Positions 23,703 through 32,500 of a DNA stretch of 64,000 nt are shown one piece after another (position 1 is the first letter of the stretch; every line of letters begins with the position of its first letter). The stretch is from Aliiglaciecola sp041538045 (GTDB taxonomy: Bacteria; Pseudomonadota; Gammaproteobacteria; Enterobacterales; Alteromonadaceae), in NCBI RefSeq assembly GCF_041538045.1, contig NZ_JBGOSE010000015.1, positions 1 to 64,000 on the forward strand, written 5' to 3'. The notes below the pieces were generated by a model that saw nothing but the letters and a program-made list of their open reading frames with translations, made no database searches and was not told where the DNA came from. The translations under genes and the position numbers were made by a program.

Positions 23703-25404
23703 AAAAATCCTTGGCTGAATTAACAACCGGAGCGATGACTTTAGCGCGAATTAAGAAGTCACCAAAACCTTCGTCTTCGTTACCTTCTTGAGCCCAACGA
23801 CCAATAAGTTCGTCGAGGTGAGCTAAAATCTCTTGTTCGCTGATATTTTCTTTGTACATTTTAGGAATACGTGTGCCCTGGCGATCTCCACCTAGATGGA
23901 AGTTGTATTTACCAGGACCTTTTCCAACCAAACCAACTTCTGCAAGCATTGCGCGACCACAGCCATTAGGGCAGCCTGTAACACGGAATATAATACTGCG
24001 GTCAGCCACGTTATGCTTGGCAAGTAAACCTTCAATTTCCGTTACCGCATCAGGCAGGTAACGCTCTGCTTCTGCCATTGCCAAAGGACAGGTAGGAAGA
24101 GAAACACAGGCCATTGAATCTAGGCGTTGATTACTTACACCATCAGAGATCAAGCCATGGGCTTTAGCTAATGTTTCAATTTCTTCTTTTTGCTCCGCTG
24201 GCACACCTGCAATCACAAGGTTTTGATTTGCGGTTAAGCGAAAATCACCAGTGTGAACTTTTGCAATTTCAGCGCACCCAGTTTTTAAGGTTTTACCCGG
24301 ATAGTCAAGAATACGACCATTTTCAATAAAAACGGTTAAATGATACTTACCATCAACGCCTTCAACCCAACCAAAACGATCACCACGAGAAGTAAACTCA
24401 TAAGGACGGCTTTGGGCAAACTCGATACCCGCTCTCGATTCCACTTCGGCTTTAAAATTCTCTACACCAACACGTTCAAGGGTATATTTGGTTTTCGCAT
24501 TTTTACGATTAACACGGTTTCCCCAATCTCGCTGGGTACTCACTACAGCGGCAGCTACATCCAATGTTTTATCCAATGGAATAAAACCAAAGTCATCCGC
24601 TTTACGAGGGTAAGTCGAATGGTCACCATGGGTCATGGCTAAACCACCACCCACAAGAACGTTAAAACCAATGAGCTTGCCGTTTTCAGCAATAGCAACG
24701 AAGTTAAGGTCGTTAGCATGCACATCAATATCGTTATGTGGTGGAATAACAACTGTTGTTTTGAACTTACGAGGTAAGTAGTTGTTACCTAGAATTGGTT
24801 CATTTTCAGTGGTTTCTACCTTTTCACCATCTAACCAAATTTCCGCGTAAGCACGAGTTTTCGGCAACAAATGTTCACTAATTTTTTTAGCCCACTCGTA
24901 GGCTTCTTGATGTACCGCAGACTCTACAGGGTTTGAAGTACACAACACGTTACGGTTAACATCACCAGCGGTGGCAATAGAATCAATTCCCACTTTATTG
25001 AGGGTTTGATGCATCATTTTAATTTGCGGCTTCAACACACCATGAAACTGAAACGTTTGACGAGTAGTTAAACGAATACTGCCATAGAGGCTATGATCTG
25101 CAGCAAACTTGTCGATGGCTAACCATTGGTCGGGAGAAATAATCCCGCCGGGCAAACGTGCTCGCAGCATTACATTCTGTAATGGTTCTAATTTCTGCTT
25201 AGCGCGCTCAGCACGAATATCACGATCATCTTGCTGATACATACCGTGGAATCGAATTAACTGAAAATTGTCAGCGATAAAACCACCGGTCAAATCATCT
25301 TTAAGGTCTTGAGCAATCGTTCCACGTAAAAAGTTACTTTCGCCTTTAATACGTTCGTTTTCTGCCAATTTACCTTCAACTATAAACTTTTTATCGGAAC
25401 CCAT
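23695..25404 (-). CDS. cysI: Sulfite reductase hemoprotein beta subunit
   Basis: The 569-residue product (E. coli 570) carries the siroheme and the 4Fe-4S cluster, held by CVSLPTC near residues 433-439 and GCPNGCG near 478-482. The nitrite/sulfite reductase ferredoxin-like halves are visible as GSIRLTTRQTFQFHGV and FRLTANQNLVIAGV. It reduces sulfite to sulfide in the cytoplasm with electrons from CysJ. Its ATG overlaps the cysJ stop (TAATG arrangement), and its own stop lies eight bases inside cysH. Confidence 0.97.
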   Translation of the reverse strand: MGSDKKFIVEGKLAENERIKGESNFLRGTIAQDLKDDLTGGFIADNFQLIRFHGMYQQDDRDIRAERAKQKLEPLQNVMLRARLPGGIISPDQWLAIDKFAADHSLYGSIRLTTRQTFQFHGVLKPQIKMMHQTLNKVGIDSIATAGDVNRNVLCTSNPVESAVHQEAYEWAKKISEHLLPKTRAYAEIWLDGEKVETTENEPILGNNYLPRKFKTTVVIPPHNDIDVHANDLNFVAIAENGKLIGFNVLVGGGLAMTHGDHSTYPRKADDFGFIPLDKTLDVAAAVVSTQRDWGNRVNRKNAKTKYTLERVGVENFKAEVESRAGIEFAQSRPYEFTSRGDRFGWVEGVDGKYHLTVFIENGRILDYPGKTLKTGCAEIAKVHTGDFRLTANQNLVIAGVPAEQKEEIETLAKAHGLISDGVSNQRLDSMACVSLPTCPLAMAEAERYLPDAVTEIEGLLAKHNVADRSIIFRVTGCPNGCGRAMLAEVGLVGKGPGKYNFHLGGDRQGTRIPKMYKENISEQEILAHLDELIGRWAQEGNEDEGFGDFLIRAKVIAPVVNSAKDFYA

Positions 25405-27227
25405 TAGTACACATCCTTCTGGTAACGCTTACCGCGGCGCATTTCGGTTAAATACGCTTCAGCATCTTCTTCACTTTTACCACCATGCTCTTGAACAACG
25501 GTCAAAAGTGCATCATGAACATCTTTAGCCATGTGGGTTGCGTCACCACAGACATAAAAATGTGCGCCTTGCTCTAGCCAATCAAATAACTCAGCACCAT
25601 TTTCTAAGATACGATGCTGTACATAAATTTTTTGCTCTTGGTCACGGGAAAATGCCAAGCTAACTTTGTCTACCACTCCATCTTTTACAAAACGCTGCCA
25701 TTCGGTTTGGTACAAGAAGTCTTGGGTAAAACTAGGGTTACCAAAAAATAGCCAGTTTTTGCCATCAGCTTCATCTTCTGCGCGCTGTTGCATGAAAGCT
25801 CTAAATGGTGCGATACCAGTTCCAGGGCCGACCATGATAACTGGCGTCTCTGGATTTTCTGGTAAGCGGAAATTGTTGTTATGCTCCACAAATACTTTCA
25901 GTTCTTGCCCTTCTTCTAGGCGTTTACCTAAAAAGTTAGATGCAGAACCATTGCGCACATTACCGTTAACATCATACTCAACCATAGCAACGGTAAGATG
26001 CACTTCGTCATCTACCTCAGCTTGACTTGAGGCAATTGAATAAAGTCTTGGCGTAATAGGTCTTAGGGCTCTAGCTAACTGCTCTGCTGTAATTTTTGCT
26101 GGGAAATCAGCTACAATATCAACTATTTGCTTGTCTGCTAAATACTCTCTTAGCTTTGCTTTATCATCAAACAATGTTTGCAGCTTTTCATTTGGCGCAG
26201 ACTCCAAATAACTCTTAACAAAAGTTGGATAACTTAGGGTTAGCTCAAATTTTTCAATTAGCGCTTGCTTGATACTGAGCGTGTCGCTACCCACCTCTAT
26301 ACTTTCATTTCCGTCAACACCAACTAGTTGCAATAGTTCATTTACTAGAGCATCGTCATTAGTAAACCAAATACCTAAGGCGTCACCTGGTTGATATTGG
26401 ATCCCAGAGTCTTCAAGGGATATTTCAATATGACGAATATCTTTTACTGAATCTCGGCCTGTAATTTTCTGACTTTCTAATAAAGTTGCAGTAAACGGGT
26501 TTTTCTTTGAATACTCAGATTTAGCGGCATCTAAAGAAGTGCTGTTAACACTTCCAGCGATAGGCTCAACTGGCGCTTGGCTGGCAGCAAACTCTTCTTT
26601 CAACTGAATCGCTATTTGATCAAAAAATGCGTTAGTTACGGTTTCGTAATCAACATCACAATCCACTCTTGGAGTAATACGCTTACCACCCAAAGCTTCA
26701 AGGCGTGCGTCGAAATCTTTTGCCGTCTGACAAAAGAACTCATAACTACTGTCACCAAGACCAACTACCGCAAAGTTTAACTCAGGTAGTTTTGGTGCTT
26801 TTTTACTGCCTACAAACTCATGTAGCTCAACTGCATCATCAGGAGCATCACCTTCACCATGAGTACTAACAACGATAAGAAGATGGGTTTCGTTTTTAAG
26901 TTGCTTAGCTTTGTAATCAGCCATGCTGTGTAGGTTAACTTTCAACCCAGCATGTTGAGCTTTTTCTTTAAACTCTTGGGCAACACCTTTTGCATTACCG
27001 GTTTGCGAGCCAAAAAGAATGGTAAGTTGTTTTTCAACAACAGGAGCTGCTGAGGCAGGAGCCGCAACGTGTCCAGCCGACTGGTGATGAGCCAAACCCG
27101 CCAAATACCCACTCATCCAAGTGAGTTGATTATTGTTAAGCGGCGCTATGGCGCTATTTATTTGCTGCCATTGGGATTCATTAATAACCGCTGATGGCAC
27201 TAGTGCTTGATTGTTCTTTGAAGACAT
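25404..27227 (-). CDS. cysJ: Sulfite reductase flavoprotein alpha subunit
   Basis: The 607-residue product (E. coli 599) has an FMN-binding flavodoxin domain (about 68-205, FGSQTGNAKGVAQEF), an FAD-binding domain with RLYSIASSQAEVDDEVHLTV, and an NADPH domain with GPGTGIAPFRAFMQQR and the ending EMRRGKRYQKDVY. It passes electrons from NADPH to CysI. It is the first gene of cysJIH. A terminator-like hairpin lies directly before its start. Confidence 0.97.
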   Translation of the reverse strand: MSSKNNQALVPSAVINESQWQQINSAIAPLNNNQLTWMSGYLAGLAHHQSAGHVAAPASAAPVVEKQLTILFGSQTGNAKGVAQEFKEKAQHAGLKVNLHSMADYKAKQLKNETHLLIVVSTHGEGDAPDDAVELHEFVGSKKAPKLPELNFAVVGLGDSSYEFFCQTAKDFDARLEALGGKRITPRVDCDVDYETVTNAFFDQIAIQLKEEFAASQAPVEPIAGSVNSTSLDAAKSEYSKKNPFTATLLESQKITGRDSVKDIRHIEISLEDSGIQYQPGDALGIWFTNDDALVNELLQLVGVDGNESIEVGSDTLSIKQALIEKFELTLSYPTFVKSYLESAPNEKLQTLFDDKAKLREYLADKQIVDIVADFPAKITAEQLARALRPITPRLYSIASSQAEVDDEVHLTVAMVEYDVNGNVRNGSASNFLGKRLEEGQELKVFVEHNNNFRLPENPETPVIMVGPGTGIAPFRAFMQQRAEDEADGKNWLFFGNPSFTQDFLYQTEWQRFVKDGVVDKVSLAFSRDQEQKIYVQHRILENGAELFDWLEQGAHFYVCGDATHMAKDVHDALLTVVQEHGGKSEEDAEAYLTEMRRGKRYQKDVY

Positions 27228-27272
27228 AAAAACGCTAACCTTTTAATTGATGGGGGCAGATTAGCGTTTTTT
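27228..27272 (-). promoter_or_regulatory. Terminator-like hairpin abutting the cysJ start
   Basis: AAAAACGCTAA (27228-27238) and TTAGCGTTTTT (27261-27271) form a perfect 11-bp inverted repeat with a 22-base loop. On the cysJ strand the 3' arm ends in five T just before the ATG. The likely ribosome site (AAAGG) lies at the loop edge. It could be an attenuator or could mask translation. Confidence 0.55.
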
Positions 27273-27341
27273 ATTATTAACAGGAAAGACCTAAATAGGA
27301 TTTTTTATTACTTAATGGACTTAAAACCAAACTTTAATGAC

Positions 27342-28100
27342 TTAGAAGTGTATTTCTATACCAGCAAATGCCCCACTAAACTCTAAATCTGAGTAGATAT
27401 CATCTAAATCTTCCAGCTCCAGTGAAGTCGCTCTGTAACCCAGCTGTAGCGACATATCAATGGCTAGATTGTCTACAAATTGATAAACTAATGCAATTTC
27501 GTAGTCACTTAATGAATGATCGTCAATGGCTAAATAACTACCTTCCGCATAAGCTCCTAAGCCAGTAAAAGGCAAGCCAATGTAAAGTTTTGAGTACACC
27601 ATTGGCACAACGCCAGAGAACTCTTCTCTGGCAAAGTTAGATGCATCAGCGGTTTCTCTAACAAAAATTTCTCCGTCTACATACTTACCATTGATACCGA
27701 AATCAAAACTAACCAAATCGTTGTCGAATAATTCATAATACAAAATAAAGTCTGTATTAGTCATATCCACTTCAGTGTTTAAGGGGGTGTCGACACTGAA
27801 GATCTCGCCATTAAAGGTAAATGTACTATTTAAGGTAACGTCTCCGCTAGTATCTAAAGTAGTTTGTCGCACCTTAATGTTAGGAATTAACGGAATTGGA
27901 TGCTCTAGTGCTACATATAAGCTCGATTTGGTTTCTGTATCAAAATCGAACCTTGTTATATCAGCATCGTTTGAAAAGCCACCTTCAGCATCCATGTTCC
28001 AGCCTTGAGCACCAACGTACAAACCTAGTAATGTGTCTGCCTGGGCGGGCACAGCAACAACGGATGTAGCTAAAATTAGCGATTTAATTTTGTGTTTCAC
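27342..28100 (-). CDS. TIGR04219-family outer membrane beta-barrel protein
   Basis: The 252-residue protein has a signal peptide (IKSLILATSVVAVPAQA, cut before DTL). Alternating-hydrophobicity strands follow throughout, ending in a C-terminal aromatic (AFAGIEIHF) as needed for Bam insertion. The start GLYVGAQGWNMDAEGGF and the LGAYAEGSYLAIDDHSLSDY stretch match TIGR04219 barrels of marine gammaproteobacteria. Function is unknown; it is probably a small outer membrane barrel. It ends four bases after the upstream DUF2333 gene, so the two form an operon. Confidence 0.8.
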   Translation of the reverse strand: MKHKIKSLILATSVVAVPAQADTLLGLYVGAQGWNMDAEGGFSNDADITRFDFDTETKSSLYVALEHPIPLIPNIKVRQTTLDTSGDVTLNSTFTFNGEIFSVDTPLNTEVDMTNTDFILYYELFDNDLVSFDFGINGKYVDGEIFVRETADASNFAREEFSGVVPMVYSKLYIGLPFTGLGAYAEGSYLAIDDHSLSDYEIALVYQFVDNLAIDMSLQLGYRATSLELEDLDDIYSDLEFSGAFAGIEIHF

Positions 28101-28103
28101 TTT

Positions 28104-29096
28104 TTATCCTTGATTTAATAGTTCATTTAATTCGATTAAAGCAGCATTTGCTCGAGAAATATAGTTCGCCATAACTAACGAGTGATTGGCTAACATACCT
28201 AACCCACTTCCATTCAAAATCATTGGGCTCCAAATGGTTTGCTGGGTTGACTCCAGTTCACGGATAATCTGGCGCAGGCTGACGGTGGCATTTTTCTTTT
28301 CAAGCACGTCAGCAAAATCGACTTCCACCGCTTTTAAAAAATGTATTAACGCCCAAGCAGCCCCTCTAGCTTCATAGAAGTTGTCATCAGTTTTCCACCA
28401 GCTGGTTTTTTCAAATCGCTGTTTTGCCTCTGGGGTAGATTGTCTAGCCGTCGCATCACCTGCCAAATCAGTGTTTAACACTTCTTGGCCGACACTAGCA
28501 CTTAACTTTTGCGATAAATTACCTAAACGTTTCTCGACCTGTTTTAACCAGTCTCTTAGATTATCCGCGCGAGAAAAAAACTGCGCAGTCCCTTGACCTC
28601 TATCAGCCAAATCCGTTCGATATGCGTAAAGATCTTTAAGTGCGTCTTGGTACATAGACTCTGCAGAAGGCAACATCCAACTAAGGTGATTCATATTTAA
28701 TGCGGGTTGTGCTTTGGTTAGTTGTGGATTTTCCATTGACTGAGATTGAGAACGGCTAAAATCTTTGCGCATTGCCAGCGCCAAATCCCGAGACATTTCC
28801 AAGGCTCCAAATTCCCATCGGGGCATATTGTCCATAAATATTCCAGGAGGCATTACGTCATTCGATAGGTAACCACCAGGCTTATCCATGAGTGATTCCA
28901 CCACTCGAATCAGGGTATGGGTAGTGGTGTAACCAATCACCACATTTTCTGAGTTAGTTTGAGCATAAGTTTGTGCTTCAGTACGCACGTCGAAGGCTTC
29001 AGGTTCAAAGCTCCAATAAACAGAGATTAACCAACCAATAAACACTATCAATAGGAAAGTGGTGGTGAGCCATTTCGCATTTAAAAACCGTTGCAT
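28104..29096 (-). CDS. DUF2333-family membrane-anchored protein
   Basis: The 330-residue protein has one N-terminal membrane helix (about 9-28, TTFLLIVFIGWLISVYWSF), then a large periplasmic helical domain. It contains the DUF2333 pattern: GYTTTHTLIRVVESLMDKPG, LSNDVMPPGIFMDNMPRWEF and NHLSWMLPSAESMYQDALKD. The family is widespread in gammaproteobacteria, has no known activity, and is often found near envelope genes. Here it precedes the TIGR04219 barrel gene on the same strand by three bases. Confidence 0.82.
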   Translation of the reverse strand: MQRFLNAKWLTTTFLLIVFIGWLISVYWSFEPEAFDVRTEAQTYAQTNSENVVIGYTTTHTLIRVVESLMDKPGGYLSNDVMPPGIFMDNMPRWEFGALEMSRDLALAMRKDFSRSQSQSMENPQLTKAQPALNMNHLSWMLPSAESMYQDALKDLYAYRTDLADRGQGTAQFFSRADNLRDWLKQVEKRLGNLSQKLSASVGQEVLNTDLAGDATARQSTPEAKQRFEKTSWWKTDDNFYEARGAAWALIHFLKAVEVDFADVLEKKNATVSLRQIIRELESTQQTIWSPMILNGSGLGMLANHSLVMANYISRANAALIELNELLNQG

Positions 29097-29152
29097 AATA
29101 TGCTTCCTGTATTTTGAATTAATGACACTTTACACTCATAACACTATCTATT

Positions 29153-29611
29153 CTAATGATGGTTATGTGACTTTTCTTTGCCTGGCATTACGGCTTTTGC
29201 AGTAACCTGAATCGTTTTTTGATCTTCACTGACAAGGGTAATGGAGACCATTTGATTTTCTGCTAATGGTTTTTTAAGGCCAAATATCATGACGTGTAAA
29301 CCGCCAGGTTTAAAGCTAACTGTTTGTCCAGCGGGAATTCGAATTTGATCTTGTTCTTGCATACTCATCATACCATTTTCCATTACATGAGCATGCAATT
29401 CCGCTTTTTCAGCAACGTCGGTGCTGACAGATACCAGAACGAGATCCTTATCTGATGAATTGTGAATATTAAAGTAGGCGGCGGTGTTGGGCACAGTGGG
29501 TGGTAACAAGCGTACTGATGCATCTGATATCTTAATATTTGCTGCGCTTGCAAAACTACAAACCAATAAGCCGATAAAAATCCACCATGGTTGTTGCTTG
29601 ATAAATTTCAT
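29153..29611 (-). CDS. PCu(A)C-type periplasmic copper chaperone
   Basis: The ATG at 29611 is preferred: AGGAAAGG lies before it, and it gives a proper signal peptide (KQQPWWIFIGLLVCSFASA). The upstream in-frame start at 29716 adds 35 unrelated residues. The 152-residue product has the copper motif of the family: His and Met ligands in HAHVMENGMMSMQ, then GGLHVMIFGLKKPL. A His-rich tail (HNHH) may also bind metal. Such proteins deliver Cu(I) to cytochrome oxidase. No SCO or cox gene adjoins it. Confidence 0.88.
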   Translation of the reverse strand: MKFIKQQPWWIFIGLLVCSFASAANIKISDASVRLLPPTVPNTAAYFNIHNSSDKDLVLVSVSTDVAEKAELHAHVMENGMMSMQEQDQIRIPAGQTVSFKPGGLHVMIFGLKKPLAENQMVSITLVSEDQKTIQVTAKAVMPGKEKSHNHH

Positions 29612-29835
29612 AAATTGCCTTTCCTGAATAATAAATTTCCCGTAATTATCAATTAATTCACGGGCATTTACCAGAATAGTCAACGCATTTTCAGTGTTGA
29701 GGTGACTCATTCTCAATTAAAATCACCCTAAAGAATTGTCCATAGTTAATGCGGTTAGTGTAATAAAGTGCGAAGAAAGCAAGGGTCATGGGAGCTGCAA
29801 CCTGCAGCTATTAAGCTCTCACCTTTCCGTTGACG

Positions 29836-30165
29836 CTAATACTGAGTTTGACGCTTATCTTTTACTAACCAGAAAATGAAGGCAATCACTAACAACATTG
29901 GCCAAAACATGGTTACACCTGCAAATAACATAGCAACAAACGCTACAAACAGAGCTAAAGCCAAGGCACCAAATACGCTGATAGCGACGACAACTCCAAC
30001 AATTGCCATGACCGCCCCGATTACAGTAACGCCCACTACCGATTCCATTGGACCAAATATATGTTCATCGAAATGAATTGAGAAATTAAACCACTCATTA
30101 GCAACGATCCCACAACTATAGGTAATCAGTATCGCAATCAGAACAGCTAAAATAAAATTCTTCAT
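29836..30165 (-). CDS. Small membrane protein, third gene of the psp operon
   Basis: The ATG at 30165 is chosen because AAAGG lies eight bases before it but only about two bases before the ATG at 30174. The 109-residue protein has an N-terminal helix, a short polar part (NEWFNFSIHFDEHIFGP), and then about 60 residues of continuous hydrophobic sequence (two or three helices), ending KDKRQTQY. It follows pspC on the same strand. No known psp family was recognised with certainty. It may take a PspB/PspD/PspG-like role in membrane stress. Confidence 0.65.
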   Translation of the reverse strand: MKNFILAVLIAILITYSCGIVANEWFNFSIHFDEHIFGPMESVVGVTVIGAVMAIVGVVVAISVFGALALALFVAFVAMLFAGVTMFWPMLLVIAFIFWLVKDKRQTQY

Positions 30166-30218
30166 GATGTACATCCTTTATAATAGATTCTTGTCAGTTC
30201 ACTCTTTGCAATAAAGAA

Positions 30219-30419
30219 TTACCTAGTTGGAATTAATAATACAGCTAACAAATAAGCCACACCAACCACCATTGGCATAAAAATAAAGGCGGCAATAGCG
30301 GCTATTCTTACCATCCAAGCTTCAACATTGAAGTGCCTTGCTATACCTGCACATACACCACTAATTTTGCCTCGCACAGTGTCACGATATAATTGATTTG
30401 TATTTAAATAGTCTTTCAT
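30219..30419 (-). CDS. pspC: PspC-domain protein
   Basis: The 66-residue protein is a minimal PspC domain: YRDTVRGKISGVCAGIARHF, then VEAWMVRIAAIAAFIFMPMV and a single membrane helix to the end. In enteric bacteria PspC with PspB senses envelope stress and frees PspF from PspA. Here it lacks the C-terminal periplasmic part found in E. coli PspC (119 residues), and no pspB is present. AGGAG precedes its ATG. It lies 82 bases downstream of pspA with a hairpin between. Confidence 0.85.
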   Translation of the reverse strand: MKDYLNTNQLYRDTVRGKISGVCAGIARHFNVEAWMVRIAAIAAFIFMPMVVGVAYLLAVLLIPTR

Positions 30420-30446
30420 TTGGATACTCCTACTAAAACTTATTTT

Positions 30447-30478
30447 AGCTGTAGACTTGAAGTTTCAAGTCTACAGCT
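30447..30478 (-). promoter_or_regulatory. Intercistronic hairpin between pspA and pspC
   Basis: A perfect 15-bp inverted repeat (AGCTGTAGACTTGAA at 30447-30461 with 30464-30478) leaves a two-base loop. No T tract follows on the operon strand, so it is more likely a processing or stability element that sets the PspA:PspC ratio than a full terminator. Confidence 0.6.
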
Positions 30479-30501
30479 AGGGCTTGTTCTGGCTTCTTTT
30501 T

Positions 30502-31161
30502 TTAAGCAACTTTCTTGCGCAGAGCTGCTAACTCTTTCTCGATATTTTCATCTTGTTCAAGTTGCTCAATTTGCGCACTTAATGAATTGCTTTGTGAAAC
30601 TAAATCATAAGCTTCAACTTGAGACTCTAGGTCGTCGATACGATTTTCGTAGTGTTCAAATCGAGCTATCGCATCATCAATTTTTTCAACATTTTGCGAC
30701 GTTTTCGCTTTCAAACGCACTGACACTGATTGTTGTCTTATGTCTAATGCTTTTTGACGACTTCTAGCTTCTTTTAATTTTTCCTGCAAACGAGATGTAT
30801 CTTCTTGCAACTTAGCAATGGCCTCATCTACAACGTCCATTTCCTTAGTTAAGGATTTTAACGATTCTTGCGCTTTGTTTTTTTCTACTAACGCTGCTCT
30901 AGCAAGATCTTCACGTTCTTTTTTCATGGCTACAGTAGCTTTATTTTGCCAGTCTTTAACTTGCGCTTGGAGCTTTTCTTGTTTGCGCCCTAAGTGCTTT
31001 TTGTCAGCCAAGCTTCTTGCTGCCACAGAGCGAATTTCAACTAAAGTTTCTTCCATCTCTTGAACGATTAAACGTATTACCTTTTGCGGGTCTTCCGCCT
31101 TGTCTAAGATGGCATTAAGATTTGCTTGTACTATGTCTGACATTCTTGTGAACATACCCAT
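30502..31161 (-). CDS. pspA: Phage shock protein A
   Basis: The 219-residue PspA/IM30 protein has the amphipathic N-terminal helix MGMFTRMSDIVQANLNAILD and long coiled coils rich in Lys/Glu/Gln. The EDPQKVIRLIVQEMEETLVE motif is diagnostic. PspA oligomerises on the inner membrane to limit proton leakage, and in enteric bacteria it inhibits the enhancer protein PspF. GGAGG precedes its start. A sigma-54-type promoter lies about 95 bases upstream. No pspF is adjacent. Confidence 0.95.
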   Translation of the reverse strand: MGMFTRMSDIVQANLNAILDKAEDPQKVIRLIVQEMEETLVEIRSVAARSLADKKHLGRKQEKLQAQVKDWQNKATVAMKKEREDLARAALVEKNKAQESLKSLTKEMDVVDEAIAKLQEDTSRLQEKLKEARSRQKALDIRQQSVSVRLKAKTSQNVEKIDDAIARFEHYENRIDDLESQVEAYDLVSQSNSLSAQIEQLEQDENIEKELAALRKKVA

Positions 31162-31252
31162 TTTTCGATCCTCCGAGATTTATATGAGTGTTGTAATATG
31201 AACTAGATTTTAAGGTTCTAAATTCAATTATCTTTACCAGTACTCCTGTTAT

Positions 31253-31268
31253 TACAATCTACGTGCCA
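31253..31268 (-). promoter_or_regulatory. Sigma-54-type promoter of the psp operon
   Basis: On the minus strand the sequence TGGCACGTAGATTGTA matches the -24 element (TGGCACG) exactly. The -12 element (TTGCA) is TTGTA, one base off the GC. Transcription would start near 31242, 80 bases before pspA. Psp operons are known to use sigma-54 with PspF. Confidence 0.75.
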
Positions 31269-31673
31269 AACTTTCAAATTAATGTAAACCCATGTATTTA
31301 ATGAATATTTTAAAAATCTAATATTGATAGCGAATAATCTGAAATCATTTCAATTTAGAAATTTAGTCAAATTAACCAAATAATTGGTCAAATTATTAAA
31401 ATGAGAAAAGTACAGAATTGAGTGCTTGATAATGCAATTTCTAAGATTGGAGACCAGGTCGACATAAGACTCATTAGTTACTTTTACTTTCCATATCTAA
31501 ATTGCTGTAGAAACTTAACCATTGAAGCTAAAGGAGTATCAACGAAGTGGGCAGTAAAAAAACGCACAGCTAGTGGGGAATTTAACGAATGGTTAAAAAC
31601 AGGGTTTCCCACTAGGGCATTGAACAATAGAGAGTGTATAACAAATAAAAAACAGTCCTCAAAAGGAAATGAG
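31269..31673. other. Intergenic stretch between psp promoter and marR-type gene
   Basis: About 400 AT-rich bases. PspF-binding enhancer sites would be expected in the first 100, but none can be named. A plus-strand 91-codon frame here (31422-31697) looks non-coding. Otherwise nothing was seen. Confidence 0.4.
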
Positions 31674-32093
31674 TTAAAGCTTTTTAAGTACGTCTAAAAC
31701 AGACTCCATTTGATATTGTCGTAAGTCAGATAAAAGATGTTCAGAAAAGTGTTTAAACGTAACCGATGCATCTGCATACAGAGATACTCCAGTTTCTGAT
31801 AACTGCACTAAACTTACCCGGGCATCTCTTGGATTGATTTGTTTTTCGATTAGGTGAATCTTTTCCAGAGGATTTAGCATACGAGTCACACCTGAAGCTG
31901 TCATGCCCAGTGATTCAGCCAACGCTATACGACTCATGGTATGAGAGGGTTGTTCTGCAAGGAAGTGTAAAGCCATGTATTCACTAAAACTAATTCCATG
32001 TACACCCAAACTTCGATCAAGTTTTTTATTCAGTTTGATTGATGCCAAGTTTAAATTAGTCAGTAGTAACATAGCGTCAGTAAGTTGTTTCAT
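31674..32093 (-). CDS. MarR-family transcriptional regulator
   Basis: The 139-residue protein has the MarR winged helix: SEYMALHFLAEQPSHTMSRI, then the recognition helix ALAESLGMTASGVTRMLNPL and the wing IEKQINPRDARVSLVQLSE. It is probably a dimer controlling a nearby or distant stress or efflux gene. It stands alone; neighbours on both sides face other ways or have their own units. No redox-active Cys (OhrR type) is present, so it fits the general MarR branch. Target unknown. Confidence 0.85.
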   Translation of the reverse strand: MKQLTDAMLLLTNLNLASIKLNKKLDRSLGVHGISFSEYMALHFLAEQPSHTMSRIALAESLGMTASGVTRMLNPLEKIHLIEKQINPRDARVSLVQLSETGVSLYADASVTFKHFSEHLLSDLRQYQMESVLDVLKKL

Positions 32094-32314
32094 TTAAAGC
32101 CTCAATATTAGTTAACTAGTCAAGTATATATCAAATATCAGAAAAGTAAAATGAGTCTAAGGTAAATTTTAGTAGGCTAGTGAAAACATCAATACTGAAT
32201 GAGGGATCTTTTCTTATAAACGAGCTGGAAAAGGTTTACATGTTATATGGTGACTGCGGGAACCCGTTGAGAAACAGTGGATTGATTGGGTTTCGAAAAG
32301 TAAGGTGAAAGAGA

Positions 32315-32347
32315 ATGACGGTCTCTACTGCGTATTGCGACCGTCAT
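32315..32347 (-). terminator. Hairpin overlapping the stop of the 53-residue protein gene
   Basis: ATGACGGTC (32315-32323) pairs perfectly with GACCGTCAT (32339-32347). The loop contains the TAG stop of the small gene, and a short pyrimidine-rich run (TCTCTTTC) follows on that strand. It is a probable end-of-transcript structure. Confidence 0.5.
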
Positions 32348-32486
32348 GATATTGGAGGTTAGAACCGTTAACCGGTACTGCATGGCTGTTTTTCTTACTC
32401 TCGACCAGACTAAATACAAGTGCTGCTGCGAGGTACGCCATAACCGGTGCTAGTAATAAAGTAAGTAGATGTATGTGATTAAACAT
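32325..32486 (-). CDS. 53-residue single-helix membrane protein
   Basis: A short gene with GGAGG six bases before its ATG, starting 14 bases after the stop of the exported 95-residue protein on the same strand. It begins MFNHIHLLTLLLAPVMAYLA, giving one membrane helix (about residues 6-27), then a polar tail with KKNSHAVPVNGSNLQYHDGR. The strong ribosome site, close spacing and terminator-like hairpin at its end support a real gene. No family was recognised. The layout suggests it is co-expressed with the upstream exported protein. Confidence 0.65.
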   Translation of the reverse strand: MFNHIHLLTLLLAPVMAYLAAALVFSLVESKKNSHAVPVNGSNLQYHDGRNTQ

Positions 32487-32500
32487 CGCTAGCCTCCTTA

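Noticed and set aside
29793..29809. Small hairpin AGCTGCA/TGCAGCT after the psp operon as a terminator
   Set aside because: The stem is only seven pairs and no T run follows on the operon strand.
31422..31697. Plus-strand frame of 91 codons with GTG start between psp and the marR-type gene
   Set aside because: No ribosome site, biased composition without any domain, and it overlaps the 3' end of the marR-type gene on the other strand.
32094..32314. Further small genes in the gap after the marR-type gene
   Set aside because: Only frames of about 22 codons or fewer were found, without ribosome sites.
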